This document shows, in pieces, positions 32,194 through 40,545 of a DNA stretch of 41,969 nucleotides. The notes below the pieces were generated by a model. It was given only the letters and a program-made list of their open reading frames with translations, did not search any database and was not told the DNA's origin. Every line of letters starts with the position of its first letter. Position 1 is the stretch's first letter. The translations under genes were made by a program, and so were the position numbers. The stretch covers positions 1 to 41,969 of the forward strand of contig CACKFQ010000007.1 in NCBI GenBank assembly GCA_902599555.1. Reading direction: 5' to 3'. Origin of the DNA: an uncultured Candidatus Actinomarina sp. (GTDB taxonomy: Bacteria > Actinomycetota > Acidimicrobiia > Actinomarinales > Actinomarinaceae).

Positions 32194-33336
32194 ATGAAAA
32201 AAATTCTATTAATTAATACAAAATATCGAATAAAAGGAGGAGAAGATTCAAATATTAATCAAGAAATACTTGATTTAAAGAAAAATTTTGAAGTTGAGTT
32301 ATTAGAATTTGATAATAAAAAATTGGAAATTATGGATATAGTATCCTTTTTTATTGGTTCAAATATAACTTCTAATAGAATTCTAAATAAAAAATTGGAT
32401 GAATTTAAACCTGATTATGCCTATATTCACAACACTTGGTTTAAAGCAGGCTTAGGTATTTTTAAAGTTTTAATTAAGAAAAATATACCTGTCTATTTAA
32501 AATTACACAATTTTAGATATGATTGTACTAAAAGTTTTTCTGCTTTAAGTCATCTAAAAGGCCTTGACCAATGTCCAAAATGTGGATTTACAAGAAACAA
32601 AGGATACTTTTTTAATAAATATTTTACTGATTCATATTTAAAGTCTTTTTTAATAATTTTGTATGGAAAAAAATACATAAAATATGTTAAAAGATTCCCA
32701 AAAAAAGTTTTAGTTTTAACAAATTTTCATAAAGAAAGATTAATTTATGATCAAATGGCCCCAAGTCAAGTAGTAGTTAGTGTAAATCCATTTAATCTAG
32801 ATACTAGTGATACTGATTTTTATAATCCGAATTCTAAATTTATCCTTTACGCTGGAATGCTATCTGATTCAAAGGGTGTTGAAGAGTTAATCGAAGCTTA
32901 TTTAAATTCAAACCTAGTTGATGTTAATTTAAAAATAATTGGATCAGGTCCAAAGGAGGATTATCTTAAGAATAAATATAATAATCAAAAAATTGAGTTC
33001 TTAGGTCAAATTGATAACAAAACTACACTTAATTATATATTAAGCTCTAGGTGTATAATCACAGCTACAAAAATGTATGAAGGCCAACCGAGGTTATTAA
33101 CCGAAGCTTCATATCTAGGAGTGCCTTCAATATTTCCAAAATTTGGAGGAATGGGTGAATTTTTTCCTAAAAACTATGAGTTAGTATTTAATCAATATGA
33201 TTATGAAGATTTAACAAAAAAAATAAATTTGCTAGATAATGCAGAGTATCTTGTTGATGTAAGCAAAGATGTGAAAAAGCATATTAAAGATGTACTTAAT
33301 CTCTACAACAAACAAAAAGTGAACCTATTTTTATGA
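32194..33336 (+). CDS. GT4 family glycosyltransferase
   Basis: A 380-residue GT-B enzyme; the ATG at 32194 is chosen over a GTG 9 nt upstream because MKKILLINTKYRIKGGEDS is the normal GT4 opening. IPVYLKLHNFRYDCTKSF and CPKCGFTRNKG (a CxxC pair typical of one GT4 group) lie in the acceptor domain. The donor domain has FILYAGMLSDSKGVEELIEAY, GSGPKEDYL, and TKMYEGQPRLLTEASYLGVPSI, where the E-x7-E type motif binds the nucleotide sugar. It overlaps the next GT2 gene by 4 bp (ATGA), so both probably act in the same pathway step. Confidence 0.88.
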   Translation: MKKILLINTKYRIKGGEDSNINQEILDLKKNFEVELLEFDNKKLEIMDIVSFFIGSNITSNRILNKKLDEFKPDYAYIHNTWFKAGLGIFKVLIKKNIPVYLKLHNFRYDCTKSFSALSHLKGLDQCPKCGFTRNKGYFFNKYFTDSYLKSFLIILYGKKYIKYVKRFPKKVLVLTNFHKERLIYDQMAPSQVVVSVNPFNLDTSDTDFYNPNSKFILYAGMLSDSKGVEELIEAYLNSNLVDVNLKIIGSGPKEDYLKNKYNNQKIEFLGQIDNKTTLNYILSSRCIITATKMYEGQPRLLTEASYLGVPSIFPKFGGMGEFFPKNYELVFNQYDYEDLTKKINLLDNAEYLVDVSKDVKKHIKDVLNLYNKQKVNLFL

Positions 33337-34016
33337 AAAGCAAAGATACTTTAGTTTCTATAATCATGCCAGTTTTTAACGGAGAGGAATGTCTTAAGCT
33401 CGCAATTGAGAGCATATTAAATCAAACATACAAAAATATTGAATTTCTTATAATGAATGATGGTTCAACTGATAAAACAGAAGAAATTGTAAAAGAATTT
33501 AAGGATAAAAGAATAGTTTATTTTTCAAATAAAAAAAATATTGGCTTAACTAAATCGTTAAACAAACTAATTCTAAAATCTAGTGGTACATATATTGCAA
33601 GGCAGGATGCTGATGACTTTTCAGAAAAAATAAGAATTGAGAATCAAGTAGATTACATGTCCAAATCAAAAAATAAGATATGTACAACTAGAGCTAAAAT
33701 TATAGATTCAAATAAAAAAATACCTGGCGTCTCTTTTTATTTGCCACATAAAATAGCCATAAAGTACAAGAATCCATTTATACATGGATCGCTCTTAATT
33801 GAAAAAAAATTTTTAGAAAGTATTGGTGGTTACGATGAAAGATTTAAATACGCACAGGACTATAAGTTATTTAAAGATATTCTCGAAAAAAATATAAAAA
33901 TAAAATCATTAAATAAAACTCTTTACAAACTAAATAACAATAACAATATTTCTTCTAAATTTTTTGAAGAGCAAAAATATTATTTTAATTGTGCAAGACA
34001 CAATATCAATCCTTAA
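33333..34016 (+). CDS. GT2 family glycosyltransferase
   Basis: A 227-residue GT-A enzyme: VSIIMPVFNGEECLKLAIES, ILNQTYKNIEFLIMNDGSTD (the classic GT2 opening), IARQDADDFS as metal site near residue 89-98, and FIHGSLLIEKKFLESIGGYDERFKYAQDYKLF as the acceptor block with the catalytic acidic residue. Slightly short at the C-terminus compared with 250-300 for many GT2 proteins, but all core motifs are present. Coupled to the GT4 gene; its end overlaps a convergent Gmd-family gene by 11 bp. Confidence 0.88.
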   Translation: MKSKDTLVSIIMPVFNGEECLKLAIESILNQTYKNIEFLIMNDGSTDKTEEIVKEFKDKRIVYFSNKKNIGLTKSLNKLILKSSGTYIARQDADDFSEKIRIENQVDYMSKSKNKICTTRAKIIDSNKKIPGVSFYLPHKIAIKYKNPFIHGSLLIEKKFLESIGGYDERFKYAQDYKLFKDILEKNIKIKSLNKTLYKLNNNNNISSKFFEEQKYYFNCARHNINP

Positions 34017-34986
34017 TTTTGTACTGTCTTTCTATACACCTTATAATCATCTCTTGAAATGATAGTTCGGGAGACCATTTCAGATCTCTTTTAATCAGTT
34101 CATTGTCAGCAACTATTTTTTGAAGCCCTCCTGCTCGCAATAGGTTTTTATTTTCTTTGACATGCTCTTTCCATTCAAGTCCAAAGTATGAAAATATAGT
34201 TTCAACCATATCTTTTATTGAATGTCCTTTTCCAGATCCAATTACATAAAAATCTTTTGATCCATAATAAGTTATTTTGTAAATAGCTTTTGCCATATCT
34301 CCTGCAAATGACCAATCTCTAATGTAATTTAAGCTTCCTAATTCAACTGATTCAGTCTTTTTCTCTTTTATGCTTCTTGCTGAATTTATTATTTTCATAA
34401 TTAAATAATCATTGTTTCTAAATTCTGATTCATGATTAAACATAATCCCAGAATAAATATCAATTCCAAACTTGCTTCTTATTTCAGAAGATTTTAAATG
34501 ATTTTCAAGTTTGGCTTTAGCATAGGGCGTAGTTGATTCGTATTTGGAGAGCTCATTAAAAGCACCACTGTTGTTTTTTTGGAATATTTCTGAAGAAGAT
34601 GCCTGAAAAAATTTAGGAGAATACTCCGTTATTTCAGTGATAGATTTTATTAAATTATCAAAAATTAATGTTATTTTTCTATATGTATCGCCACCATCTA
34701 TCAAAGAATTATAAACAGAACTTGGACCAGCAAGATTAAATATTGCATCTGGTTTTTTGTCTGAAATAAAATTTTTTATATCGTTCATATTTTCCAGATC
34801 AATATTTACTAGTGTCACATTATTACAATCACCTTTATAAATGGTGCGTAATTTATTAAAAAAGTGTTTACTATTTTTAGACCTGGTTTGTCCATATATT
34901 TTCAATTTCTTATTATTTTTTAATAATTCAGATGTTAAAAACAAACCATCCTGACCACTAACACCAGTAATTAAAATATTATCCAT
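34006..34986 (-). CDS. GDP-mannose 4,6-dehydratase-family SDR (divergent Gmd paralogue)
   Basis: A 326-residue extended SDR with GVSGQDGLFLTSELL (NAD(P) site), FNLAGPSSV, ASSSEIF, PYAKAK as YxxxK, the Gmd-type FNHES motif (near 173-177), and IRDWSFAGDMAKAIY. The ending VADNELIKRDLKWSPELSFQEMI also follows Gmd. It lacks the RRSS motif after strand 2 (has QTRSKNSK) and is shorter than the true Gmd at 39508. It may be a GDP-6-deoxy-lyxo-hexulose reductase (Rmd-like), another 4,6-dehydratase or an epimerase. Single-gene unit. Confidence 0.75.
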   Translation of the reverse strand: MDNILITGVSGQDGLFLTSELLKNNKKLKIYGQTRSKNSKHFFNKLRTIYKGDCNNVTLVNIDLENMNDIKNFISDKKPDAIFNLAGPSSVYNSLIDGGDTYRKITLIFDNLIKSITEITEYSPKFFQASSSEIFQKNNSGAFNELSKYESTTPYAKAKLENHLKSSEIRSKFGIDIYSGIMFNHESEFRNNDYLIMKIINSARSIKEKKTESVELGSLNYIRDWSFAGDMAKAIYKITYYGSKDFYVIGSGKGHSIKDMVETIFSYFGLEWKEHVKENKNLLRAGGLQKIVADNELIKRDLKWSPELSFQEMIIRCIERQYKIKD

Positions 34987-35043
34987 ACATAGCTAGTTTA
35001 AGTTAATAATATTAAATATTAACAAAAGAATTATTAAGTTTTT

Positions 35044-35958
35044 ATGAAAATATATCTTAGTCGTATTAATGAGTCGTGGATAGTCGACCGAATAAGAAAT
35101 GAATGGTACTTATCAAATAGAAAAATATCTACAAAATATTTAAGCAAATCAGATATTGTTTGGATTGTATCGCCGTGGCTATGGAAAAATGTGCCAAAAA
35201 GATTTTTAGAAGAAAAAAAAGTAATATGTTCGCATTATCATTTTGACTTTGAAAATTTTGACAATGAAAATTTTTTGGAACTTGATAAATTTGTTGATGA
35301 ATATCACGTAATATCTAAAAAAACAAAAAACGACCTAGAGCAACTAACAGACAAAAAAATAACATCTATTCCATTTTGGATTAATCAAAAATTGTTTTAT
35401 GAAATAAAGGATAAAGAGTCTTTATTGCAAAAGTATGGATTTAATAAGGATGAATATTTAATCGGTAGTTTCCAAAGGGATACAGAGGGGCACGACTTGA
35501 CTACCCCTAAGCTTATAAAGGGTCCAGATATATTTATTGAGATATTAGACAGTCATTATAAGAAGAATAACAACACAACAGTAGTTCTTACAGGCAAGAG
35601 AAGAAATTATATTATAAACGAATTAGAAAGACTAAATATTAGATACAAATACTTTGAAATGATAAATTTCGAAAATTTAAATGAACTCTACAACATTCTT
35701 AACTTATATCTTGTTACTTCACGTATTGAAGGAGGTCCTCAAGCAATACTTGAATGTGCTATTACTAAGACCCCTGTTTTGTCATCTAATGTAGGTGTTG
35801 CAAGTGAAATACTTCACCCAGAATCAATATATGATTTTAAAACTTTTGATAAGGCAAAAACTAATATTAACTATGCTTATGAAAATTCTTTAAAATATAC
35901 TATACCCTTAGGGATGAACAGCTTTATAAAGATGTTTAAAGAGTTATATGAAAGTTAG
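35044..35958 (+). CDS. GT4-like glycosyltransferase, compact form
   Basis: A 304-residue GT-B-like enzyme with a short N-terminal domain (VWIVSPWLWKNVPKRF; SHYHFDFENFDNENF). The donor domain shows IGSFQRDTEGHDLTTPKL, KGPDIFIEIL, VVLTGKRRNYII and the nucleotide-sugar block TSRIEGGPQAILECAITKTPVLS (near 225-247). It is about 60 residues shorter than typical GT4, mostly in the acceptor domain. It overlaps the next GT4 gene by 11 bp and heads a plus-strand run of five genes ending with gmd. Confidence 0.8.
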   Translation: MKIYLSRINESWIVDRIRNEWYLSNRKISTKYLSKSDIVWIVSPWLWKNVPKRFLEEKKVICSHYHFDFENFDNENFLELDKFVDEYHVISKKTKNDLEQLTDKKITSIPFWINQKLFYEIKDKESLLQKYGFNKDEYLIGSFQRDTEGHDLTTPKLIKGPDIFIEILDSHYKKNNNTTVVLTGKRRNYIINELERLNIRYKYFEMINFENLNELYNILNLYLVTSRIEGGPQAILECAITKTPVLSSNVGVASEILHPESIYDFKTFDKAKTNINYAYENSLKYTIPLGMNSFIKMFKELYES

Positions 35959-37042
35959 TATCGGGTCAAAAATTGTTAGAGGTCCTTGGGGCGGAGGTAA
36001 TCTTTTTGCAATAAATTTATCAAACTTTCTTTTAAAAAATGGACATGAAGTCAGGTATGATTTAACAGAACCAGACATTGATTTAATACTATTAACAGAT
36101 CCTAGAAGTAGAGGGGAGTCATCTTCTACATTTAATCACATTGATATTGCACAATATAAAAAATATGTAAATCCCAATGTAGCTATTGTGCAGAGAATAA
36201 ATGAATGTGATGAGAGAAAAGGAACTAGTAATATTAACAAATTTTATTTAGATGCGAGTAAAGTATCCGACCATGTTGTATTTGTTAGTACTTGGTTAAA
36301 AAATATTTATGTTGATATAGGAATGAATAGAAATAAAACTTCTGTTATCCTTGCAGGCGCAAATAAAGAAATTTTTAATTCAAATAATTCTAAAGAATGG
36401 GTAAAAGAATATCCTATCAAAATTGTAACCCATCATTGGAGCTCACATAAAAATAAAGGATTTGATATTTACTCAGAAATAGATAATTTAATAAGTAATA
36501 GTGAGTGGTCCAACAAAATTGAATTTACATATATTGGAAATATGAATAATGAATATGAACTTAAAAATACAAAAATTGTAAAGCCTTTAGCAGGCCTTGA
36601 ATTAGCTGAAGAAATCAAAAAACACCATCTTTACGTTACAGCTTCTGTCAACGAACCTTCTGGAAATCACCACATTGAAGCAGCCCAATGCGGTTTACCA
36701 ATATTATACAAAGAGAGTGGTGGTGTACCGGAATACTGTAAAGGTTTTGGAATTTCTTTTGATAATAATTTCGAACAAAAATTAAGTGAGATTATAGATT
36801 CATATGAAAAATTCAAATTAAAGCTAGAAGATTATCCCTTTAGTTCTGAAAAAATGTGTTATGAATTCTTAATGTTGTTTGAAAAATTACTAGAAACAAA
36901 GATTAAAACAAATAAAAAGGGAAATAAAATTATGGGGAACATAATTATTGTTAAGAATAAATACATGAACTTTATTAGATTGCTCGCATTTAGCAACATT
37001 AAGAATAGTTTTATTAAATTTATTAGAATTTTTATAAAATGA
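35948..37042 (+). CDS. GT4-like glycosyltransferase
   Basis: A 364-residue GT-B enzyme. IVRGPWGGGNLFAINLSNF is the glycine-rich opening, VVFVSTWLKNIYVDIG lies in the middle, then IVTHHWSSHKNKGFDIYSEI begins the donor domain and TASVNEPSGNHHIEAAQCGLPILYKESGGVPEYC binds the nucleotide sugar. About 55 C-terminal residues (lysine-rich, then a hydrophobic stretch) look membrane-associated. It overlaps both neighbours (11 and 4 bp), so the cluster 35044-39490 is a tight operon. Confidence 0.82.
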   Translation: MKVSIGSKIVRGPWGGGNLFAINLSNFLLKNGHEVRYDLTEPDIDLILLTDPRSRGESSSTFNHIDIAQYKKYVNPNVAIVQRINECDERKGTSNINKFYLDASKVSDHVVFVSTWLKNIYVDIGMNRNKTSVILAGANKEIFNSNNSKEWVKEYPIKIVTHHWSSHKNKGFDIYSEIDNLISNSEWSNKIEFTYIGNMNNEYELKNTKIVKPLAGLELAEEIKKHHLYVTASVNEPSGNHHIEAAQCGLPILYKESGGVPEYCKGFGISFDNNFEQKLSEIIDSYEKFKLKLEDYPFSSEKMCYEFLMLFEKLLETKIKTNKKGNKIMGNIIIVKNKYMNFIRLLAFSNIKNSFIKFIRIFIK

Positions 37043-38145
37043 GAAATTCACAATTTTTTATTGATGCAATTACAGGGACACAGGATTATATTTACTCGCT
37101 TAAAAAAGAAGATTCATTTAGTTTTTATCCTTCAAATAATGGGTTAACAAAATATGGGGAAAAACTAGAATTAGGTTTCAGTAACTATGCTCTCAAGCTC
37201 TACTTTATGCTTGGTATTTGGAAACAACTAGAAAACTCAGAAAAAGAAAATTGGAAAAATTATATAAACTCATTTCAAAGTGATATTGCTAATTTTCCTA
37301 AAAACTCCTTTATAGATAAAGTTATATTAGAAAGTTACAACGAATTCAATTTCTTAAATTTCTCAAAAGAAATAACGAGAAAAATACTAAATACAACTGG
37401 AAAATTTAATTTTGAGATTAAAAACACACGGTTGAAAAAAGCTATCAATGCTGAAACAAAACAATCAATTTCAACACTTTGGGAAGTTGGATCTAGCAAT
37501 AACCTTATGCTTGAAAATTTATATACTTCTAATAATCAACTTTTTCAATATCTAGACAGTTTAAATTGGCAAACCCCTTGGACTTCCGGAGCACAATTTT
37601 CTTCATTATGTGTTTACTCAACAACACAAAAATTTAATTACGAAGAAGACTTAATGAATTTTATTACAAAAAAAGCAAATTACGAGACAGGTTCCTATTT
37701 CTCAAAAATGCCAAATAGCTCCAGAGAGGTAATTAATGGAGCAATGAAAGTTATATCAGGATTAGATTGGCTTGAAAGAGAAATACATTATCCTGAAAAA
37801 TTAATTGATTTCTGCCTTGCTAACGAACCAATTCATGAAGGATGTGATGTGGTAGATTTTATTTATGTATTGTATAAATGCTCACAACAAACAAAATACA
37901 GAAAAGATGAAGTAAATAAATTACTAAACGACCAAGCTAAAGTATTGAGAGAACTTTTTAGGCCCAATGAAGGAGGCTTTTCTTATTTTAGAAATAAATC
38001 TCAGACTCATTATTACGGAGTAGAAATAACCACTGGAGAAAATTCTGCTGATATACACGGAACACTTCTTTGTATTTGGGCAATAATGATGATTTTAGAT
38101 TCGAATGAATTATTAGATACTAACTACAATATAATAAAACCTTAA
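37039..38145 (+). CDS. Uncharacterised protein, possible (alpha/alpha) toroid enzyme
   Basis: A 368-residue soluble protein with no signal peptide. Repeated helical blocks with aromatic-rich loops (TPWTSGAQFSSLCVYS, DVVDFIYVLYKC, EGGFSYFRNKSQTHYYGVE, SADIHGTLLCIWAIMMILD) suggest an (alpha/alpha)6 barrel as in squalene cyclases, prenyltransferase beta subunits or some glycoside hydrolases. A QxxGGF/GGFSY-type turn is visible near residue 315. No catalytic DxDD motif of cyclases is present. It lies in the GT operon (4-bp overlap before, 1-bp gap after), so a role in glycan or lipid carrier processing is inferred. Confidence 0.5.
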   Translation: MRNSQFFIDAITGTQDYIYSLKKEDSFSFYPSNNGLTKYGEKLELGFSNYALKLYFMLGIWKQLENSEKENWKNYINSFQSDIANFPKNSFIDKVILESYNEFNFLNFSKEITRKILNTTGKFNFEIKNTRLKKAINAETKQSISTLWEVGSSNNLMLENLYTSNNQLFQYLDSLNWQTPWTSGAQFSSLCVYSTTQKFNYEEDLMNFITKKANYETGSYFSKMPNSSREVINGAMKVISGLDWLEREIHYPEKLIDFCLANEPIHEGCDVVDFIYVLYKCSQQTKYRKDEVNKLLNDQAKVLRELFRPNEGGFSYFRNKSQTHYYGVEITTGENSADIHGTLLCIWAIMMILDSNELLDTNYNIIKP

Positions 38146-38146
38146 A

Positions 38147-39490
38147 ATGATAAACCAGCTAAATAAGATAATTTTCTCTAAAAATATAAACTTCGTAGTA
38201 TTGACCTTATTATTTCTTTCTTTTACCCTTTCAAGATCTTTTATGGGTCTTTATCTTTTTGGTTTTAGGATTGGAGAGTACTTAATAGCGTTTGCTTTTT
38301 TGGTTTTTATATCATTTGTTTTAATAAATATTAGTGGGAATAAATCAAACAATTTACCAACTTCTTTTAGGTATGTTTTATTAACATTTTTTTTGTACTT
38401 CTTAATAAATGTTTTTATTTCAGATTCAAACATATTAAGCCCATATACATTTAAAACTTCAACATACATATGGACAATTTCATTTTTATTTTTAGGTGCT
38501 AATTCAAAAAAAATAACTCTTTCAAAAAATAATTTAATTTTTCTTGAGATTATTTGTATTGCTGTATTTTTTAGTAATATTTTTGGTTATCCCGAAGTGC
38601 TTATTGAATTTTTTCAAACTTATTCAGATAAATATGAATTGCACAAAGGGTCAGACTTAGCATTGTTCTTTATTATTTCCACAATTCTTATCTCAAAGAA
38701 CCTTAATTACTCAGATTTAGGCTTTAAATTTATTATTTTCAATTCTTCATTATTCTTACCACTTTTTTTATATAAAAGTCGCGCAGCGTTTATTGGCGTC
38801 TCCTTGTATATAATTTATGAATTAATCATTTACTTTAAGAAAATTAAATTATTTTCATTTAAAAATTTTTTATTGCTAATTTTTTCAATGGTATTGCTTA
38901 CGTATTCGACCATTCAATCACAAACCAAGGTCGTTCCAGAAGAAGTGAGTGCTGATATTATAAAAAATTCATATTCAACTTTAGGTAAATATAAATTTAA
39001 GCATTATCAAGAAGAGTACCCCCTTCTTTATTTCGAGGATGGAAGAGTCTTTTCAGGTGATGGCAATCTCAATTGGAGACTTGATATGTGGCAAGATGAA
39101 ATTGAATTTGTAAACAATGCTAACAAACTTTTTACGGGTATTGGGTATAAAGAAAAGTTTACTGTGTTTTTAGTTCCCACATGGAATGATGGTACTAACA
39201 ATAGACTCGGCTTAGATGGATTGAATGAACAAATTCATAATTATTTTTTAACAGTATTTTTAAGAGGTGGCATAATTCACTTGGTTCTTCTTTTTTACAT
39301 TTATTATTATTTTTTAAGATTGGCTTTTATTAAGAAAGACTTTAGTTTTATAATTTTTACATTATCTATACTTTTCATATCTTCATTCGATAGTTCAATG
39401 GAAAATTCACATTTTCCATTGATTTATTATTATTTTTTTGGAAATCATTTTTTTAATAACACCACAATTAGTAAAAATAAAGAAAAATAA
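38147..39490 (+). CDS. O-antigen ligase/polymerase (Wzy/WaaL-like) membrane protein
   Basis: A 447-residue protein with about 11 membrane segments and one large extracytoplasmic loop (about 250-370), the topology of Wzy polymerases and O-antigen ligases. FLYKSRAAFIGVSLYIIYE follows a mid-protein helix as in the Wzy_C family, and the loop has the RLDMWQDEIEF and INEQIHNYFLTVFLRGGI-like GLNEQIHNYFL segments where N-x-x-L/H-N is common. The only clear polymerase candidate in the island. It begins 1 bp after the toroid-like gene. Confidence 0.78.
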   Translation: MINQLNKIIFSKNINFVVLTLLFLSFTLSRSFMGLYLFGFRIGEYLIAFAFLVFISFVLINISGNKSNNLPTSFRYVLLTFFLYFLINVFISDSNILSPYTFKTSTYIWTISFLFLGANSKKITLSKNNLIFLEIICIAVFFSNIFGYPEVLIEFFQTYSDKYELHKGSDLALFFIISTILISKNLNYSDLGFKFIIFNSSLFLPLFLYKSRAAFIGVSLYIIYELIIYFKKIKLFSFKNFLLLIFSMVLLTYSTIQSQTKVVPEEVSADIIKNSYSTLGKYKFKHYQEEYPLLYFEDGRVFSGDGNLNWRLDMWQDEIEFVNNANKLFTGIGYKEKFTVFLVPTWNDGTNNRLGLDGLNEQIHNYFLTVFLRGGIIHLVLLFYIYYYFLRLAFIKKDFSFIIFTLSILFISSFDSSMENSHFPLIYYYFFGNHFFNNTTISKNKEK

Positions 39491-39494
39491 AAAC

Positions 39495-39500
39495 TATAAT
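39495..39500 (+). promoter_or_regulatory. -10 hexamer TATAAT for gmd (leaderless GTG start)
   Basis: Perfect TATAAT, 7 nt, then the GTG at 39508. It suggests gmd can be transcribed on its own from within the operon. Confidence 0.45.
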
Positions 39501-39507
39501 TTAGATT

Positions 39508-40545
39508 GTGAAAAAAGCATTTATAACTGGAATCACAGGCCAAGATGGCTATTATCTTACAAAACTTTTAATTGAGAAAGATTATGAAGTCCATGGAACT
39601 ATACGACGATCTTCTACATTTAATACATCAAGAATTGATGGATTGATATCTCAATATTCTTCGGACAAGCTGTTAAATTTATATTATTCAGACCTTTTGG
39701 ACTCTTCTTCTTTGAGTTCTTTAATCCAAAAAATTCAGCCTGATGAAGTCTATAATCTTGCTGCGCAATCCCATGTTGCAGTTTCTTTTAAAAACCCTTA
39801 TTACTCAACATCTACAAGTACTGCTGGTGTAATTTCTTTACTTGAAGTTGTAAAAAATATTGAAAAAGATGTTAAGTTTTATCAGGCATCTTCTTCTGAA
39901 ATGTATGGAGGTGTCTCTACCGATTCATTAAATGAAGAATCTCTTTTAGAACCAAAGAGCCCATATGCTGCAGGTAAAGTTTTTGCATACAATATGACCA
40001 AGATATACCGAGAATCTTATAAAAAATTTTGTGTAAATGGAATTTTGTTTAATCACGAGTCTCCTTTAAGAGGTGAGACTTTTGTAACTAGAAAGATTTC
40101 AAGAGCTGTTGGAAGAATACATAACAACATTCAGTCAAAACTAACGCTAGGTAATCTTGAAGCATTTCGCGATTGGGGATTTGCTGGTGACTATGTTGAA
40201 GGAATGTGGTTAATGATGCAACATGATAAACCTGATGATTGGGTTTTAGCAACTGGCGAAACCCATAGTGTAAAAGAATTTTGCAAATTAGCATTTGATG
40301 TTGTTGGCTTAGATTGGGAAAACTATGTTTTAACTGATGAAAAATATCAGCGACCTAATGAAGTAAATCATTTGTTAGGAGATCCATCAAAAGCAAAAAA
40401 AGAACTTGGGTGGGAACCAAAAACAAGTTTTAAAAAACTAGTTGAGAACATGGTTGAGAGCGACTGTAAATTAGCTGAAAGAGAAAAAGTATTAATTGAT
40501 AATAACCTATTAAAACCTAGTTGGGAAAATCCTACTACAACCTAG
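39508..40545 (+). CDS. gmd: GDP-mannose 4,6-dehydratase
   Basis: Converts GDP-mannose to GDP-4-keto-6-deoxymannose, the first step to GDP-L-fucose. The 345-residue protein shows ITGITGQDGYYLTKLL, GTIRRSSTFNTSRID (the RRSS substrate loop), AAQSHVAVSF, the SSSEMYGG catalytic segment, SPYAAGKVFAYN (YxxxK), FNHESPLRGETFVTRK and RDWGFAGDYVEGMWLM, ending with RPNEVNHLLGDPSKAKKELGW. All are standard for Gmd. GTG start, set by TATAAT 7 nt upstream. Its stop overlaps by 11 bp the convergent GDP-fucose synthase gene, so the two steps of the pathway lie tail to tail. Confidence 0.95.
   Translation: MKKAFITGITGQDGYYLTKLLIEKDYEVHGTIRRSSTFNTSRIDGLISQYSSDKLLNLYYSDLLDSSSLSSLIQKIQPDEVYNLAAQSHVAVSFKNPYYSTSTSTAGVISLLEVVKNIEKDVKFYQASSSEMYGGVSTDSLNEESLLEPKSPYAAGKVFAYNMTKIYRESYKKFCVNGILFNHESPLRGETFVTRKISRAVGRIHNNIQSKLTLGNLEAFRDWGFAGDYVEGMWLMMQHDKPDDWVLATGETHSVKEFCKLAFDVVGLDWENYVLTDEKYQRPNEVNHLLGDPSKAKKELGWEPKTSFKKLVENMVESDCKLAEREKVLIDNNLLKPSWENPTTT

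Noticed and set aside
34006..34986. Canonical gmd assignment for the minus-strand dehydratase
   Set aside because: It lacks the RRSS loop and is shorter than the canonical Gmd present at 39508, so only family membership is claimed.
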